From JANYJJ01 sp043749975 (GTDB lineage: Bacteria > Pseudomonadota > Gammaproteobacteria > Burkholderiales > Burkholderiaceae_C): 11,224 nt of DNA. Below, piece by piece: positions 1 to 6,861 of the stretch; the stretch's first letter is position 1; each line of letters starts with the position of its first letter. Position numbers and translations under genes: made by a program. The notes beneath the pieces were generated by a model. That model saw only the letters and a program-made list of their open reading frames with translations. It ran no database searches and was not told where the DNA came from. The stretch is from positions 1 through 11,224 of the forward strand of contig JAYVCL010000121.1 of NCBI GenBank assembly GCA_043749975.1. The letters run 5' to 3'.

Positions 1-100
1 GCTCCTTGTGGGCTAGCGCGACCTGTGGGTCGATGACCATGAACACCAGCGCCGCTGCCGCTGCGGCGGCCAGGGCACAACGCGATACCTTGCTTGTCAT
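1..100 (-). CDS. N-terminus of a secreted protein (partial, signal peptide only)
   Basis: An ATG at 100 opens a frame that stays open to the window edge (33 codons visible). The visible part is a Sec signal peptide: basic start (MTSKVSR), an Ala-rich hydrophobic core, and a likely signal peptidase I site at VALA before HKE. A strong Shine-Dalgarno, AAGGAGA on the minus strand (bases 106-112), lies 5 nt from the ATG, almost the same as the one before the cupredoxin-like gene upstream. It starts only 28 bp after the metallophosphoesterase stop codon, so it is probably the third gene of the same transcript. The mature protein is outside the window. A periplasmic electron-transfer partner such as a c-type cytochrome would fit next to a copper protein, but nothing visible shows that. 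Confidence 0.75.
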   Translation of the reverse strand, partial: MTSKVSRCALAAAAAAALVFMVIDPQVALAHKE

Positions 101-128
101 GTTCGTCTCCTTGTTGGGCAAGCGGCCG

Positions 129-1253
129 TCAGAGCCGGTCGGAGATGCGCGGACTCAGCACCTGGTTTCGGTTGTCTTCGGTGCCTGAGTCGACACCCGC
201 TTCGGCGAACACTTTCTTGCGTCCGAACATCTTGTATTCGTTGTCGACCTTGCCGCTGCTCGCGATGGCCAACTGGCTCCAGCCGACTCCGTCGAAATGG
301 TCGCCGGGGTCGGCGCGGATCATCGGCCGGGTCAGGGTCGGCACGCCCTCCGGCGCATACGGCCACGGCCATGACGTGGCGAGCATGCCGATCGAGCGCA
401 TCTTGCCGATCTCGTGGTACAGCACCTGATGCACGTGGCCGTGCACGTTGGTGACGTTCGAGTACGGTGCGAGCACCTCGTGCACGGCCTTCCAGTCGCG
501 GACCCAGAAGTTCCAGGCCGGGTAGTACTCGTACAGCGGCGTGTGCGTGAAGATGATGACGGGCTTGTCTTTGCCCCAGGACGAGAGCTGGCTGCTCAGA
601 TAGCGCAACTGCTTTTCGCCAACCGCCGACCACGCACCGCCCAGCGTGCCGTCGAGCGTGGCCATGTGACCCATGCGCTCTTTCGGGCTGTATTTCCTCG
701 AGGTCCAGAAATCTTCCGCATGGCTCACGGTGTCCAGGCCGATGATGCGCACGCCCTTGTGGTCCAGGGTCCATGGCGACGCGCCGAAGGTCTTGTTCCA
801 CTGCGCGCCCATGTCGAGATACCAGTCGTGCTCGCCGGGGATGAACAACTGCTTCATCTTCACTTCCTTCAGCAACTCGGCACCGAGCTGCAACTCAACC
901 GGGTCGCCCAATTGCGCGATGTCTCCGCCGAAGATCAAAAAGTCGGCCGGCGGGTTCATCGCCTGAACTTCCTTGAAGGCACGCACCGCCTTGTCGACGA
1001 AACGCGTATTCACGTTTCGCGGGTAGAGGTGCGTGTCCGACACCCAGGCGAAGCGGAAGCTCTGGTCTTGCGCGTAGGCGACGTCAAGCGTGTTGATGAT
1101 CGGTACGAAGCCCGCCGCCGCCAGGCCAGCCACGCCCTTTGCCGAGTTGTGCATGAAGGTGCGGCGCGTGACACGCGTGCGGGAATCGGGGCTGCCCCCG
1201 TCAGCAGACAAAATCCGGTGCATCTCGCGCCGTTCAAGGTCAATAGCGTTCAT
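129..1253 (-). CDS. Tat-exported calcineurin-like metallophosphoesterase
   Basis: 374 residues. A twin-arginine signal (TRRTFMHN, Arg30-Arg31) is followed by a hydrophobic Ala/Gly stretch and a likely cleavage after AYA (59-61), so the enzyme should be exported folded with its metals. The calcineurin-like motifs appear in order: DTH (73-75), GGD (109-111), GEHD (140-143), FTHTP (235-239) and GHVH (272-275). Members hydrolyse phosphomono- or phosphodiesters at a two-metal centre; the substrate here cannot be read. The usual motif-III Asn (GNHD) is replaced by Glu141, which may mark a subfamily or altered chemistry. The frame is open far upstream, but the ATG at 1253 is chosen because AGGAG precedes it by 8 nt and the extra upstream sequence is antisense-frame shadow of the cupredoxin-like gene. 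It lies second in the apparent exported operon. Confidence 0.9.
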   Translation of the reverse strand: MNAIDLERREMHRILSADGGSPDSRTRVTRRTFMHNSAKGVAGLAAAGFVPIINTLDVAYAQDQSFRFAWVSDTHLYPRNVNTRFVDKAVRAFKEVQAMNPPADFLIFGGDIAQLGDPVELQLGAELLKEVKMKQLFIPGEHDWYLDMGAQWNKTFGASPWTLDHKGVRIIGLDTVSHAEDFWTSRKYSPKERMGHMATLDGTLGGAWSAVGEKQLRYLSSQLSSWGKDKPVIIFTHTPLYEYYPAWNFWVRDWKAVHEVLAPYSNVTNVHGHVHQVLYHEIGKMRSIGMLATSWPWPYAPEGVPTLTRPMIRADPGDHFDGVGWSQLAIASSGKVDNEYKMFGRKKVFAEAGVDSGTEDNRNQVLSPRISDRL

Positions 1254-1261
1254 TGATGGCT

Positions 1262-1266
1262 CTCCT
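1262..1266 (-). promoter_or_regulatory. Shine-Dalgarno deciding the metallophosphoesterase start
   Basis: AGGAG on the minus strand, 8 nt before the ATG at 1253. It supports this start over the much longer open frame that continues upstream through the cupredoxin-like gene, and over the internal Met11. Confidence 0.7.
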
Positions 1267-1285
1267 GTGGCTGGATTCACGCAAC

Positions 1286-1306
1286 GGGCTGCGCGTCGCG
1301 CAGCCC
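1286..1306 (-). other. Perfect intercistronic hairpin (9-bp stem, 3-nt loop)
   Basis: GGGCTGCGC (1286-1294) and GCGCAGCCC (1298-1306) are exact reverse complements around a 3-nt loop. It sits in the 65-bp gap between the cupredoxin-like stop and the metallophosphoesterase start. On the minus-strand transcript no U-run follows (the next bases are GTTGCGTG), so it is not a classical intrinsic terminator. An mRNA-stability, processing or partial-attenuation role would fit a highly expressed first gene and a lower-expressed second gene; this is inference. Confidence 0.6.
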
Positions 1307-1318
1307 TCAACGGCACTG

Positions 1319-2035
1319 CTACTTCTTCAGTTCGACGGCGATCTTGGTGCTCTCGCCACCCTTTATGGTTACCTGCGTCTCGGTGTCGCTGGTGAAGTGC
1401 TGCGCAGCGATCACCGTGTACGTGCCGGGAGGAATGTCGGTGATGCTGAAGCTGCCGTCGGCTTTGGTCAGCGCGTAGTAAGGGCTGTCGGCAACGTAGA
1501 TGTGGGCCAGCATCCAGCCGTGCGCGTCGCACTCGACCCGCACGAGGCCGGGGCGCGGCACTTCGCTGGAAATCTTCATCCCCTTGTCGGGCATCGCCAA
1601 GTTGAATGCAGTGCGCTGACCGTAGAAACCGTGCGTGTTGTGAAGCACCGGATCGGAATTGACGATGTCGATCTTGCCTGTCCGAACCACCTGCACGGCG
1701 GGTTTGAACTGGCACTTCTCCTGATCGAGTACCGGCACCTTGTCAACGGCGGCCCAGGCCTTGCCCTTGGGTACTTCCTTGAGGTAGACGACGGCGTCCT
1801 GTACGCCTTTGTCCGCGCCGACGATGATTTGCACCTCATCGCGCGGGCCGCCGCAGACATCTTTGTCCTTGGTGGGAATGACTTTCTTGACCGGCACGGC
1901 ACCCTGGAACGTGACCTTGCCGTCGATGCGGCCGCCTCCGGAAACAGCTACCACGTCGTAAGCGATGCTCAGAGTGCTCGCCGACAACAACGCCATCCCG
2001 GCCCAGGCTCTTCGCAGGTTCGATGCATTCGTCAT
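1319..2035 (-). CDS. Secreted cupredoxin-like protein with amicyanin-type copper loop and carboxypeptidase-regulatory-like tail
   Basis: 238 residues with an N-terminal signal peptide (basic LRRA, then a hydrophobic stretch to about residue 25). Residues about 115-182 look like a type-1 copper fold. HNTHGF (His132, His135) resembles amicyanin HNVHF, and CDAHGWM (Cys169, His172, Met175) has the same C-x2-H-x2-M spacing as the amicyanin loop CTPHPFM. The predicted ligands are His132, Cys169, His172 and Met175. Residues about 183-236 (PYYALTKADGSFSITDIPPG and onward) look like a transthyretin-like carboxypeptidase-regulatory domain. Two further cysteines, Cys61 (DVCGG) and Cys108 (EKCQF), could form a disulfide. 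Similar proteins are often labelled methylamine utilization protein, but no mau genes are visible, so that role should not be assumed. The start has AAGGAGA (2045-2051) 9 nt upstream, and the gene is first in the apparent exported operon. Likely role: periplasmic electron transfer or copper binding. Confidence 0.85.
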   Translation of the reverse strand: MTNASNLRRAWAGMALLSASTLSIAYDVVAVSGGGRIDGKVTFQGAVPVKKVIPTKDKDVCGGPRDEVQIIVGADKGVQDAVVYLKEVPKGKAWAAVDKVPVLDQEKCQFKPAVQVVRTGKIDIVNSDPVLHNTHGFYGQRTAFNLAMPDKGMKISSEVPRPGLVRVECDAHGWMLAHIYVADSPYYALTKADGSFSITDIPPGTYTVIAAQHFTSDTETQVTIKGGESTKIAVELKK

Positions 2036-2260
2036 GGTTTACCGTCTCCTTGGTGGGTCTTGATCGCTTCAGAGAAAACTGAGTGTTTGCACCTTTGCCG
2101 TCGAGCGTCTTTGTGCCGTATCGTTTGGGCAAGGCTATGCGACGTAGTTGGTGCCAGGCAAATTCAATCTCTCGATACTGGATATTCAAGTAGGCGATGC
2201 GCGCCGTCGATGTTCAAACATCCACATCCGCGTCACAACAAACAAACCGGGGGTACTTTG
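2036..2260. promoter_or_regulatory. Divergent control region between the exported operon and oxyR
   Basis: 225 bp separate the two divergent start codons, so promoters for both directions should lie here. It is visibly more A/T-rich than the flanking genes, particularly at 2110-2222. Candidate elements include GATACT and GATATT near 2174-2186, a TGCC-A-GGCA palindrome at 2152-2160 and the inverted repeat at 2209-2222. LysR-family regulators commonly bind divergent regions of this kind and often repress their own gene. I could not align a full OxyR site (four ATAG/CTAT half-sites at 10-11 bp spacing) and could not choose a convincing -35/-10 pair for either direction. Confidence 0.55.
2209..2222. 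repeat. Perfect inverted repeat upstream of oxyR
   Basis: GATGTT-CA-AACATC, exact 6-bp arms around 2 bp, ending 38 bp before the oxyR ATG. The near-absent loop suits a dimeric protein operator better than an RNA hairpin. It could be an autoregulatory or second-regulator site; no binding protein can be named from sequence. Confidence 0.4.
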
Positions 2261-3247
2261 ATGACGTTGCAGGAACTTCGCTATCTCGTGGCGTTGGCCG
2301 ACAAGGGCCATTTCGTTCGCGCTGCAGAGCATTGCAACGTCGGGCAACCCACCTTGAGCACGCAGTTGAAGAAGCTCGAGGACTATCTCGGCGTGACGCT
2401 GTTCGAGCGCAACAAGCATCGCCTGCAACCGACGCCGATCGGGGACCGCATCATTGAGTGCGCGCGCAAGGTACTGACCGTGATCGAAGAAATCCGCAGT
2501 CTGGCCGTCAGCGACCACGACCTGATGGCCGGGCCCTTGCGCCTGGGCGTGATCCCCACGCTCGGGCCGTATCTGATTCCACACTTGCTGCCGGCAATCC
2601 GCAGCAACTTCGGCAGCCTTCAACTGTTTCTGCGCGAGGACCTGACGTCCAATCTGCTCGAGCGCTTGCGCCAAGGCTCACTCGACGCGCTGCTGCTCGC
2701 ATTGCCGGTACGCGGCGAAGACCTCGACGTGATGGGCTTGTTCTGCGAGGCCTTTGTGGTCGCGCTGCCAAAGGGCCACGCGCTGGCCGAGCAGCGGTAC
2801 GTCAGCGAAAAATCGCTGAGCGCAGAGCATGTGATGCTGCTCGAGGAAGGGCATTGCATGCGCGACCAGACGCTGGCCATCTGCGGCACCACGTCGTCCG
2901 ACCAGCGCGAGGAGCTCAAGGCCACCAGCATCGAGACGCTGCGCCAAATGGTCGCCGCAGGTGTCGGGTGCACATTGCTGCCGCAATTGGCGGCCATTCC
3001 GGGGGCCGGTTCGCTCAACAACGACCTGGTGGAAATTCGCAGTTTCAAGGCCCCCGAGCCGACACGAACCATCGGCCTGGTGTGGCGCCACTGCTATCCA
3101 CGCGAAGCGATGATCAGGAGCCTGGGCGCGTTGATCCGGGCCAACCTGCCCAGCGCCGTTCAGCCTCTTGCGCCCGAAGTGCGCGCCGCAGCGTCGGTGA
3201 TGAGCAACTCGGGACGGGTCTGGGAGGCTGCTACGACGCGTGCTTGA
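2261..3247 (+). CDS. oxyR: OxyR, hydrogen-peroxide-sensing LysR-family regulator
   Basis: 328 residues. The N-terminal LysR helix-turn-helix covers about 1-60 (ELRYLVALADKGHFVRAAEH, then GQPTLSTQLKKLE), and the effector-binding domain about 90-300. The segment EEGHCMRDQTLAIC carries Cys199 and Cys208, the same numbers and spacing as the E. coli OxyR pair that forms the peroxide-induced disulfide. GPLRLGVIPTLGPYLIPHLL, ATSIETLRQMVAAG and the PEPTRTIGLV strand also match OxyR closely. In the family, oxidised OxyR activates catalase, peroxiredoxin and iron-storage genes. The start at 2261 is chosen because the LysR fold begins there; the frame is open about 1 kb further upstream only as antisense shadow of the cupredoxin-like gene. 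A weak GGGGG precedes the ATG. The protein has a C-terminal tail about 20 residues longer than E. coli OxyR (305 aa). It is divergent to the exported operon and convergent with glnD. Confidence 0.95.
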   Translation: MTLQELRYLVALADKGHFVRAAEHCNVGQPTLSTQLKKLEDYLGVTLFERNKHRLQPTPIGDRIIECARKVLTVIEEIRSLAVSDHDLMAGPLRLGVIPTLGPYLIPHLLPAIRSNFGSLQLFLREDLTSNLLERLRQGSLDALLLALPVRGEDLDVMGLFCEAFVVALPKGHALAEQRYVSEKSLSAEHVMLLEEGHCMRDQTLAICGTTSSDQREELKATSIETLRQMVAAGVGCTLLPQLAAIPGAGSLNNDLVEIRSFKAPEPTRTIGLVWRHCYPREAMIRSLGALIRANLPSAVQPLAPEVRAAASVMSNSGRVWEAATTRA

Positions 3248-3283
3248 CTCCGAACCCGACTCCGCCGTGGGGAGTGGTGCAGC

Positions 3284-5926
3284 TCAGGCCGTGATCGCGT
3301 CCAGCAGTTCGCTTTCGATTTCGATCTGGGCCCGGTTGTGTTGCAGCGCCGAACCGTCGATCAGGAAGGTGTCTTCCACCCGCTCGCCCAAGGTGGTGAT
3401 CTTGGCGAGTTGCAAATTGATGTGGTGGCGCGCCAGCACGCGGGCGATGGCGTAGAGCAGGCCCGAGCGGTCGGCGCTGGACACGCCGAGCAGCCAGCGC
3501 TGGCCGCGCTCGTCGGGCCGCAGCGTGACCCGCGGCGTGATCGGGAACGACTTGACGCGGCGCGACAGGCGGCCCCGGCTGGGCTCGGGCAAGGCCCCCG
3601 ATGCGCCGAGCGCTTTGGTCAGTTGGGTTTCCACATACGAGATCAGGTCGCGGTAATGACCGCCGTGCGGCTCGTCCATGTGCGGGCTGATGACCTGGAA
3701 GGTGTCGAGCGCATAGCCGGCACGCGTGGTGTGCACCTTGGCGTCCAGGATGTTGAAGCCCGCGCCGTCGAAGTAGCCGCAAATGCGCGCGAACAGGTCG
3801 GGCCGGTCGGGCGAATACACCAGCACTTGCAGGCCTTCACCCACTGGCGACGGGCGTGCGCGCACCACCGGTTCGGTCGTGTTCACGTGTTGGTGCAAAG
3901 AGCGCGTGTGCCACGCGATGTCGCCTGCGTCGTGGCGTGCGAAGTAGCTGAGCTCCAGCGTCTTCCACAACGCGGCTTCGGTGCCCTGCGGCAGCGAATA
4001 CAGGTTCAGCTCGTGGTGCGCTTCGAGCTTGCGCGCCTCGACCTCGGCGTCCTGGTTCAGGCGCGCGCCGCCCAGCGCGCGCAAGGTCAGGTGGTACAGG
4101 TCTTCCAGCAGCTTGCCCTTCCAGGCGTTCCACACCTTGGGGCTGGTGCCGCGGATGTCGGCCACCGTCAGCAGGTACAGCGCGCTGAGCCGACGCTCAC
4201 TGCCCACCAGGGCCGCGAACGCGGCGATCACGTCGGGGTCGGACAGATCTTCTTTTTGCGCCACGCGCGACATCGTCAGGTGGCCTTTGACCAGAAATTC
4301 GATCAGCGCCGAATCTTCACGCGCCATGCCGTGGTCGCGGCAAAAACGGCGCGCTTCCACCGCGCCCAGATCGCTGTGGTCGCCGCCGCGGCCCTTGGCC
4401 ACGTCGTGGAACAGCGCGGCGATGTAGAGCACGTACGGCTTGTCCCATTGCAGCGCGAGTTGCGAGCAAAACGGGTACTCGTGCGCGTGTTCGGGTATGA
4501 AAAAACGGCGCACATTGCGCAACACCATGATGATGTGCTGGTCCACCGTGTAGACGTGGAACAGGTCGTGCTGCATCTGCCCCACGATGCGCCTGAACAC
4601 CCACAGGTAGCGGCCCAGCACGCTGGTCTGGTTCATCAGCCGGAAGGCATGCGTCTGGCCTTCAGGCTCCATCAAGATCTTCATGAAGGTGGCGCGGTTG
4701 ACGGGGTCGCGCCGAAAGTCGCCATTCATGATCTCGCGCGCGTTGTACAGCGCGCGCAGTGTGCGTGCCGACAGGCCCTTCGGCCCCGGCGTTTGCTGGT
4801 AGGTCAGAAACGTTTCGAGAATGGCGTGCGGGTCACGCTCGTACAGGTCGTCGCTGACCACCTCCAGCATGCCGCCACGGTCGAGGAACTTGGCGTTGAT
4901 CGGGCGCATCGGCGCGTCCTGCGAGCCGTTGATGCGCTCCTCGATGTTGAGCATCAGGATCTGGTTCAACTGCACCACCGCCTTGGCCGCCCAGTAGTAG
5001 CCGCGCATCAGCACCTCGGAGGCGCGCTGACCACCGGTGGGCTGGTAGCCGAAGCTCTCGGCCACGGCGGTTTGCAAGTCGAACACCAGCCGGTCTTCAC
5101 GCCGCCCCGCCACCATGTGCAGCCGTGCGCGGATCAGCTTCAAGCGGCCTTCGTTGCGTTGCAACTGCTTGACCTCGAACGGCGTGATCAGGCCCCTGGC
5201 GGCCAGCTCGTTCCAGTTCTTGCCCAGGCCTGCGGCACGCGCCACCCAGATCACCACTTGCAGGTCGCGCAGGCCGCCCGGGCTCTCTTTGCAATTGGGT
5301 TCCAGCGCGTAGGGCGTGTCCTCGAATTTGCGGTGCCGCTGGTGCATCTCCAAGGTCTTGGCACGCAAGAAGGCCTTGGCATCCATCGCCTGCGTGTTGG
5401 CGCGCCGAAAGCTGTTGAACATGCGGCGGTCGCCGCACAGGTAGCGCGACTCCAGCAGCGCGGTTTGCACCGTCACGTCGCGGTGGCTCTCGAGCGCGCA
5501 TTCGTTCAGCGTGCGCACGCTGGAGCCGATTTCCAGGCCGATGTCCCAGCACGCGGTGATGAAGCGCTCAACCGAGGTTTTCAGCGGGTCGTCGACCGCC
5601 ATGTGCCCGCTGGGCAACAGCACCAACACGTCCACGTCCGAATGCGGAAACAGCTCGCTGCGCCCATAGCCGCCCACCGCCAGCAGCGCCGCGCCCGAGG
5701 GCATTTGCGCGTGCTGCCACAAATCGATCAGCGTTCGGTCGACGTGCCTGGCCAACGCACGCAGCAAGCGCGCCGCGGCCGGGGCAGTCGCGCGTGAGGT
5801 TTCGAAGTGAGCCAGCAGCGCCGCCTTGCCTTCGCGAAAGCGCGCACGCAAGTCGATCATGCTGCGCGTCGCGGGCGGCAGCGCTTCGGCCTGCGGGCCT
5901 TCAGACAAGCCGGGCACGGCGGGCAT
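3284..5926 (-). CDS. glnD: GlnD, bifunctional PII uridylyltransferase/uridylyl-removing enzyme
   Basis: 880 residues, close to the 890 of E. coli GlnD. When glutamine is low it uridylylates PII proteins (GlnB/GlnK); when glutamine is high it removes the group, setting glutamine synthetase activity and NtrBC signalling. Domains in order: nucleotidyltransferase with GGYGR (85-89) and SDVDVL (96-101); a linker including PGGLRDLQ (216-223); an HD uridylyl-removing domain with VDQH (461-464), LFHDVAKG (505-512) and GDHSD (515-519); and two C-terminal ACT glutamine-sensing domains at about 698-770 and 809-880. All key residues are present. The chosen ATG has no visible Shine-Dalgarno; Met23 (5860) is the alternative and also lacks one. 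It follows map by 36 bp on the same strand, so translation is probably from a shared map-glnD transcript. Confidence 0.96.
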   Translation of the reverse strand: MPAVPGLSEGPQAEALPPATRSMIDLRARFREGKAALLAHFETSRATAPAAARLLRALARHVDRTLIDLWQHAQMPSGAALLAVGGYGRSELFPHSDVDVLVLLPSGHMAVDDPLKTSVERFITACWDIGLEIGSSVRTLNECALESHRDVTVQTALLESRYLCGDRRMFNSFRRANTQAMDAKAFLRAKTLEMHQRHRKFEDTPYALEPNCKESPGGLRDLQVVIWVARAAGLGKNWNELAARGLITPFEVKQLQRNEGRLKLIRARLHMVAGRREDRLVFDLQTAVAESFGYQPTGGQRASEVLMRGYYWAAKAVVQLNQILMLNIEERINGSQDAPMRPINAKFLDRGGMLEVVSDDLYERDPHAILETFLTYQQTPGPKGLSARTLRALYNAREIMNGDFRRDPVNRATFMKILMEPEGQTHAFRLMNQTSVLGRYLWVFRRIVGQMQHDLFHVYTVDQHIIMVLRNVRRFFIPEHAHEYPFCSQLALQWDKPYVLYIAALFHDVAKGRGGDHSDLGAVEARRFCRDHGMAREDSALIEFLVKGHLTMSRVAQKEDLSDPDVIAAFAALVGSERRLSALYLLTVADIRGTSPKVWNAWKGKLLEDLYHLTLRALGGARLNQDAEVEARKLEAHHELNLYSLPQGTEAALWKTLELSYFARHDAGDIAWHTRSLHQHVNTTEPVVRARPSPVGEGLQVLVYSPDRPDLFARICGYFDGAGFNILDAKVHTTRAGYALDTFQVISPHMDEPHGGHYRDLISYVETQLTKALGASGALPEPSRGRLSRRVKSFPITPRVTLRPDERGQRWLLGVSSADRSGLLYAIARVLARHHINLQLAKITTLGERVEDTFLIDGSALQHNRAQIEIESELLDAITA

Positions 5927-5962
5927 GAAATGCGCTATCGGGCGAGGCCGCGTCGCCCAGCC

Positions 5963-6766
5963 TCAGCCGGCAACGAAGGCCGGCGGCGGCGGGCTGCCGG
6001 CCGACAGGGTGAGCACTTCGTAGCCGGTGTCGGTCACCAGCACGGTATGTTCCCACTGGGCCGACAGCGAACGGTCCTTGGTGACGATGGTCCAGCCGTC
6101 GCCCATCTCGCGGATGTCGCGCTTGCCGGCGTTGATCATCGGCTCGATGGTGAACACCATGCCGGGCAGCAACACGTCGAGCGTGCCGGGTCGGCCGTAA
6201 TGCAGCACCTGCGGGTCTTCGTGAAACTTGCGGCCGATGCCGTGGCCGCAAAACTCGCGCACGACTGAAAAGCCGTTGCTTTCGGCAAAGGTCTGGATCG
6301 AATGGCCGATGTCGCCCAGGTGCGATCCCGGCTTCACCTTGGTGATGCCGCGCCACATGGCATCGAAGGTCATCTGGCACAGGCGCTTGGCGGCAATCGA
6401 GCCTTCGCCGACGATGTACATGCGGCTCGTGTCGCCGTGCCAGCCGTCTTTGATGACCGTTACGTCGATGTTCAGGATGTCGCCGTTTTTCAGCGGCCGG
6501 TCGTTCGGAATGCCGTGGCAGACCTGGTGGTTGATGGAGGTGCAAATCGACTTCGGGTAGGGCGCATACCCCGGCGGCGCGTAGTTCAGCGGGGCCGGAA
6601 CGCCCTGTTGCACATTCACGATGTGATCGTGTGCCAGCCGGTCGAGTTCTTCGGTGCAGACGCCGGGCTTCACATGCGCGGTCAGCAGGTCCAGGACCTC
6701 GGCGGCAAGCCGCCCGGCAATGCGCATGCCCTGTGCGTCGGCTTCGGTTTTGATGGTGATCGTCAT
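5963..6766 (-). CDS. map: Type I methionine aminopeptidase
   Basis: 267 residues, close to E. coli Map (264). It removes the initiator methionine from nascent cytosolic proteins when the second residue is small. The metal and catalytic residues are all present at a constant +4 offset from E. coli: His84 (CHGIP), Asp101 (NIDVT), Asp112 (HGDTS), His175 (GHGIG), His182 (KFHEDP), Glu208 (TIEPM) and Glu239 (QWEHT). There is no N-terminal zinc-finger extension, consistent with the short bacterial class. A short proline-rich tail (SPPPPAFVAG) follows the catalytic fold. It is transcribed with glnD 36 bp downstream and is divergent from purL. Ribosome-binding signal is poor: AAGG lies only 2 nt from the ATG, and a GATAAT sequence lies just upstream of it (6774-6779). 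Confidence 0.97.
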   Translation of the reverse strand: MTITIKTEADAQGMRIAGRLAAEVLDLLTAHVKPGVCTEELDRLAHDHIVNVQQGVPAPLNYAPPGYAPYPKSICTSINHQVCHGIPNDRPLKNGDILNIDVTVIKDGWHGDTSRMYIVGEGSIAAKRLCQMTFDAMWRGITKVKPGSHLGDIGHSIQTFAESNGFSVVREFCGHGIGRKFHEDPQVLHYGRPGTLDVLLPGMVFTIEPMINAGKRDIREMGDGWTIVTKDRSLSAQWEHTVLVTDTGYEVLTLSAGSPPPPAFVAG

Positions 6767-6861
6767 GGCCTTAATTATCTCACCCGACCGTTAAAATCCC
6801 GGGCTTGCACCGGGGCTGACCACCCGCCGTCCCGGGCCATCAACGCGATCGCACCAGCCCC
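6767..6861. promoter_or_regulatory. Divergent map/purL promoter region
   Basis: 95 bp. For purL (plus strand), TAAAAT at 6792-6797 is a good -10 candidate, which would give an RNA start near 6804 and a leader of about 58 nt. For map (minus strand), GATAAT at 6774-6779 matches the -10 consensus at 5 of 6 positions but lies only 7 nt from the ATG. No convincing -35 is seen for either. The purL leader side is GC-rich and contains CCCGG (6798-6802), CCGGG (6810-6814) and CCCGGG (6831-6836), which can pair in mutually exclusive ways. No known riboswitch was recognised. Confidence 0.5.

Noticed and set aside
1254..1715. Upstream extension of the metallophosphoesterase frame (to 528 residues)
   Set aside because: It overlaps the cupredoxin-like gene in another frame on the same strand, and a Shine-Dalgarno and Tat signal fix the start at 1253.
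2110..2200. OxyR binding site (ATAG/CTAT half-sites) in the divergent region
   Set aside because: Isolated CTAT, GATA and GTAG words are present but do not align at the required 10-11 bp spacing.
1253..2260. Plus-strand open frame of over 330 codons continuous with oxyR
   Set aside because: It is antisense to the cupredoxin-like gene and has no family resemblance; the LysR fold begins exactly at 2261.
3259..3275. Hairpin in the 36-bp convergent gap between oxyR and glnD as a bidirectional terminator
   Set aside because: The stem is only 5 bp (ACTCC/GGAGT) with a 7-nt loop and no T-run on either side; too weak to call.
3338..5797. 819-codon plus-strand open frame antisense to glnD
   Set aside because: Composition artefact of high-GC codon use; Arg/His/Val-rich, without domains, opposite a fully conserved GlnD.
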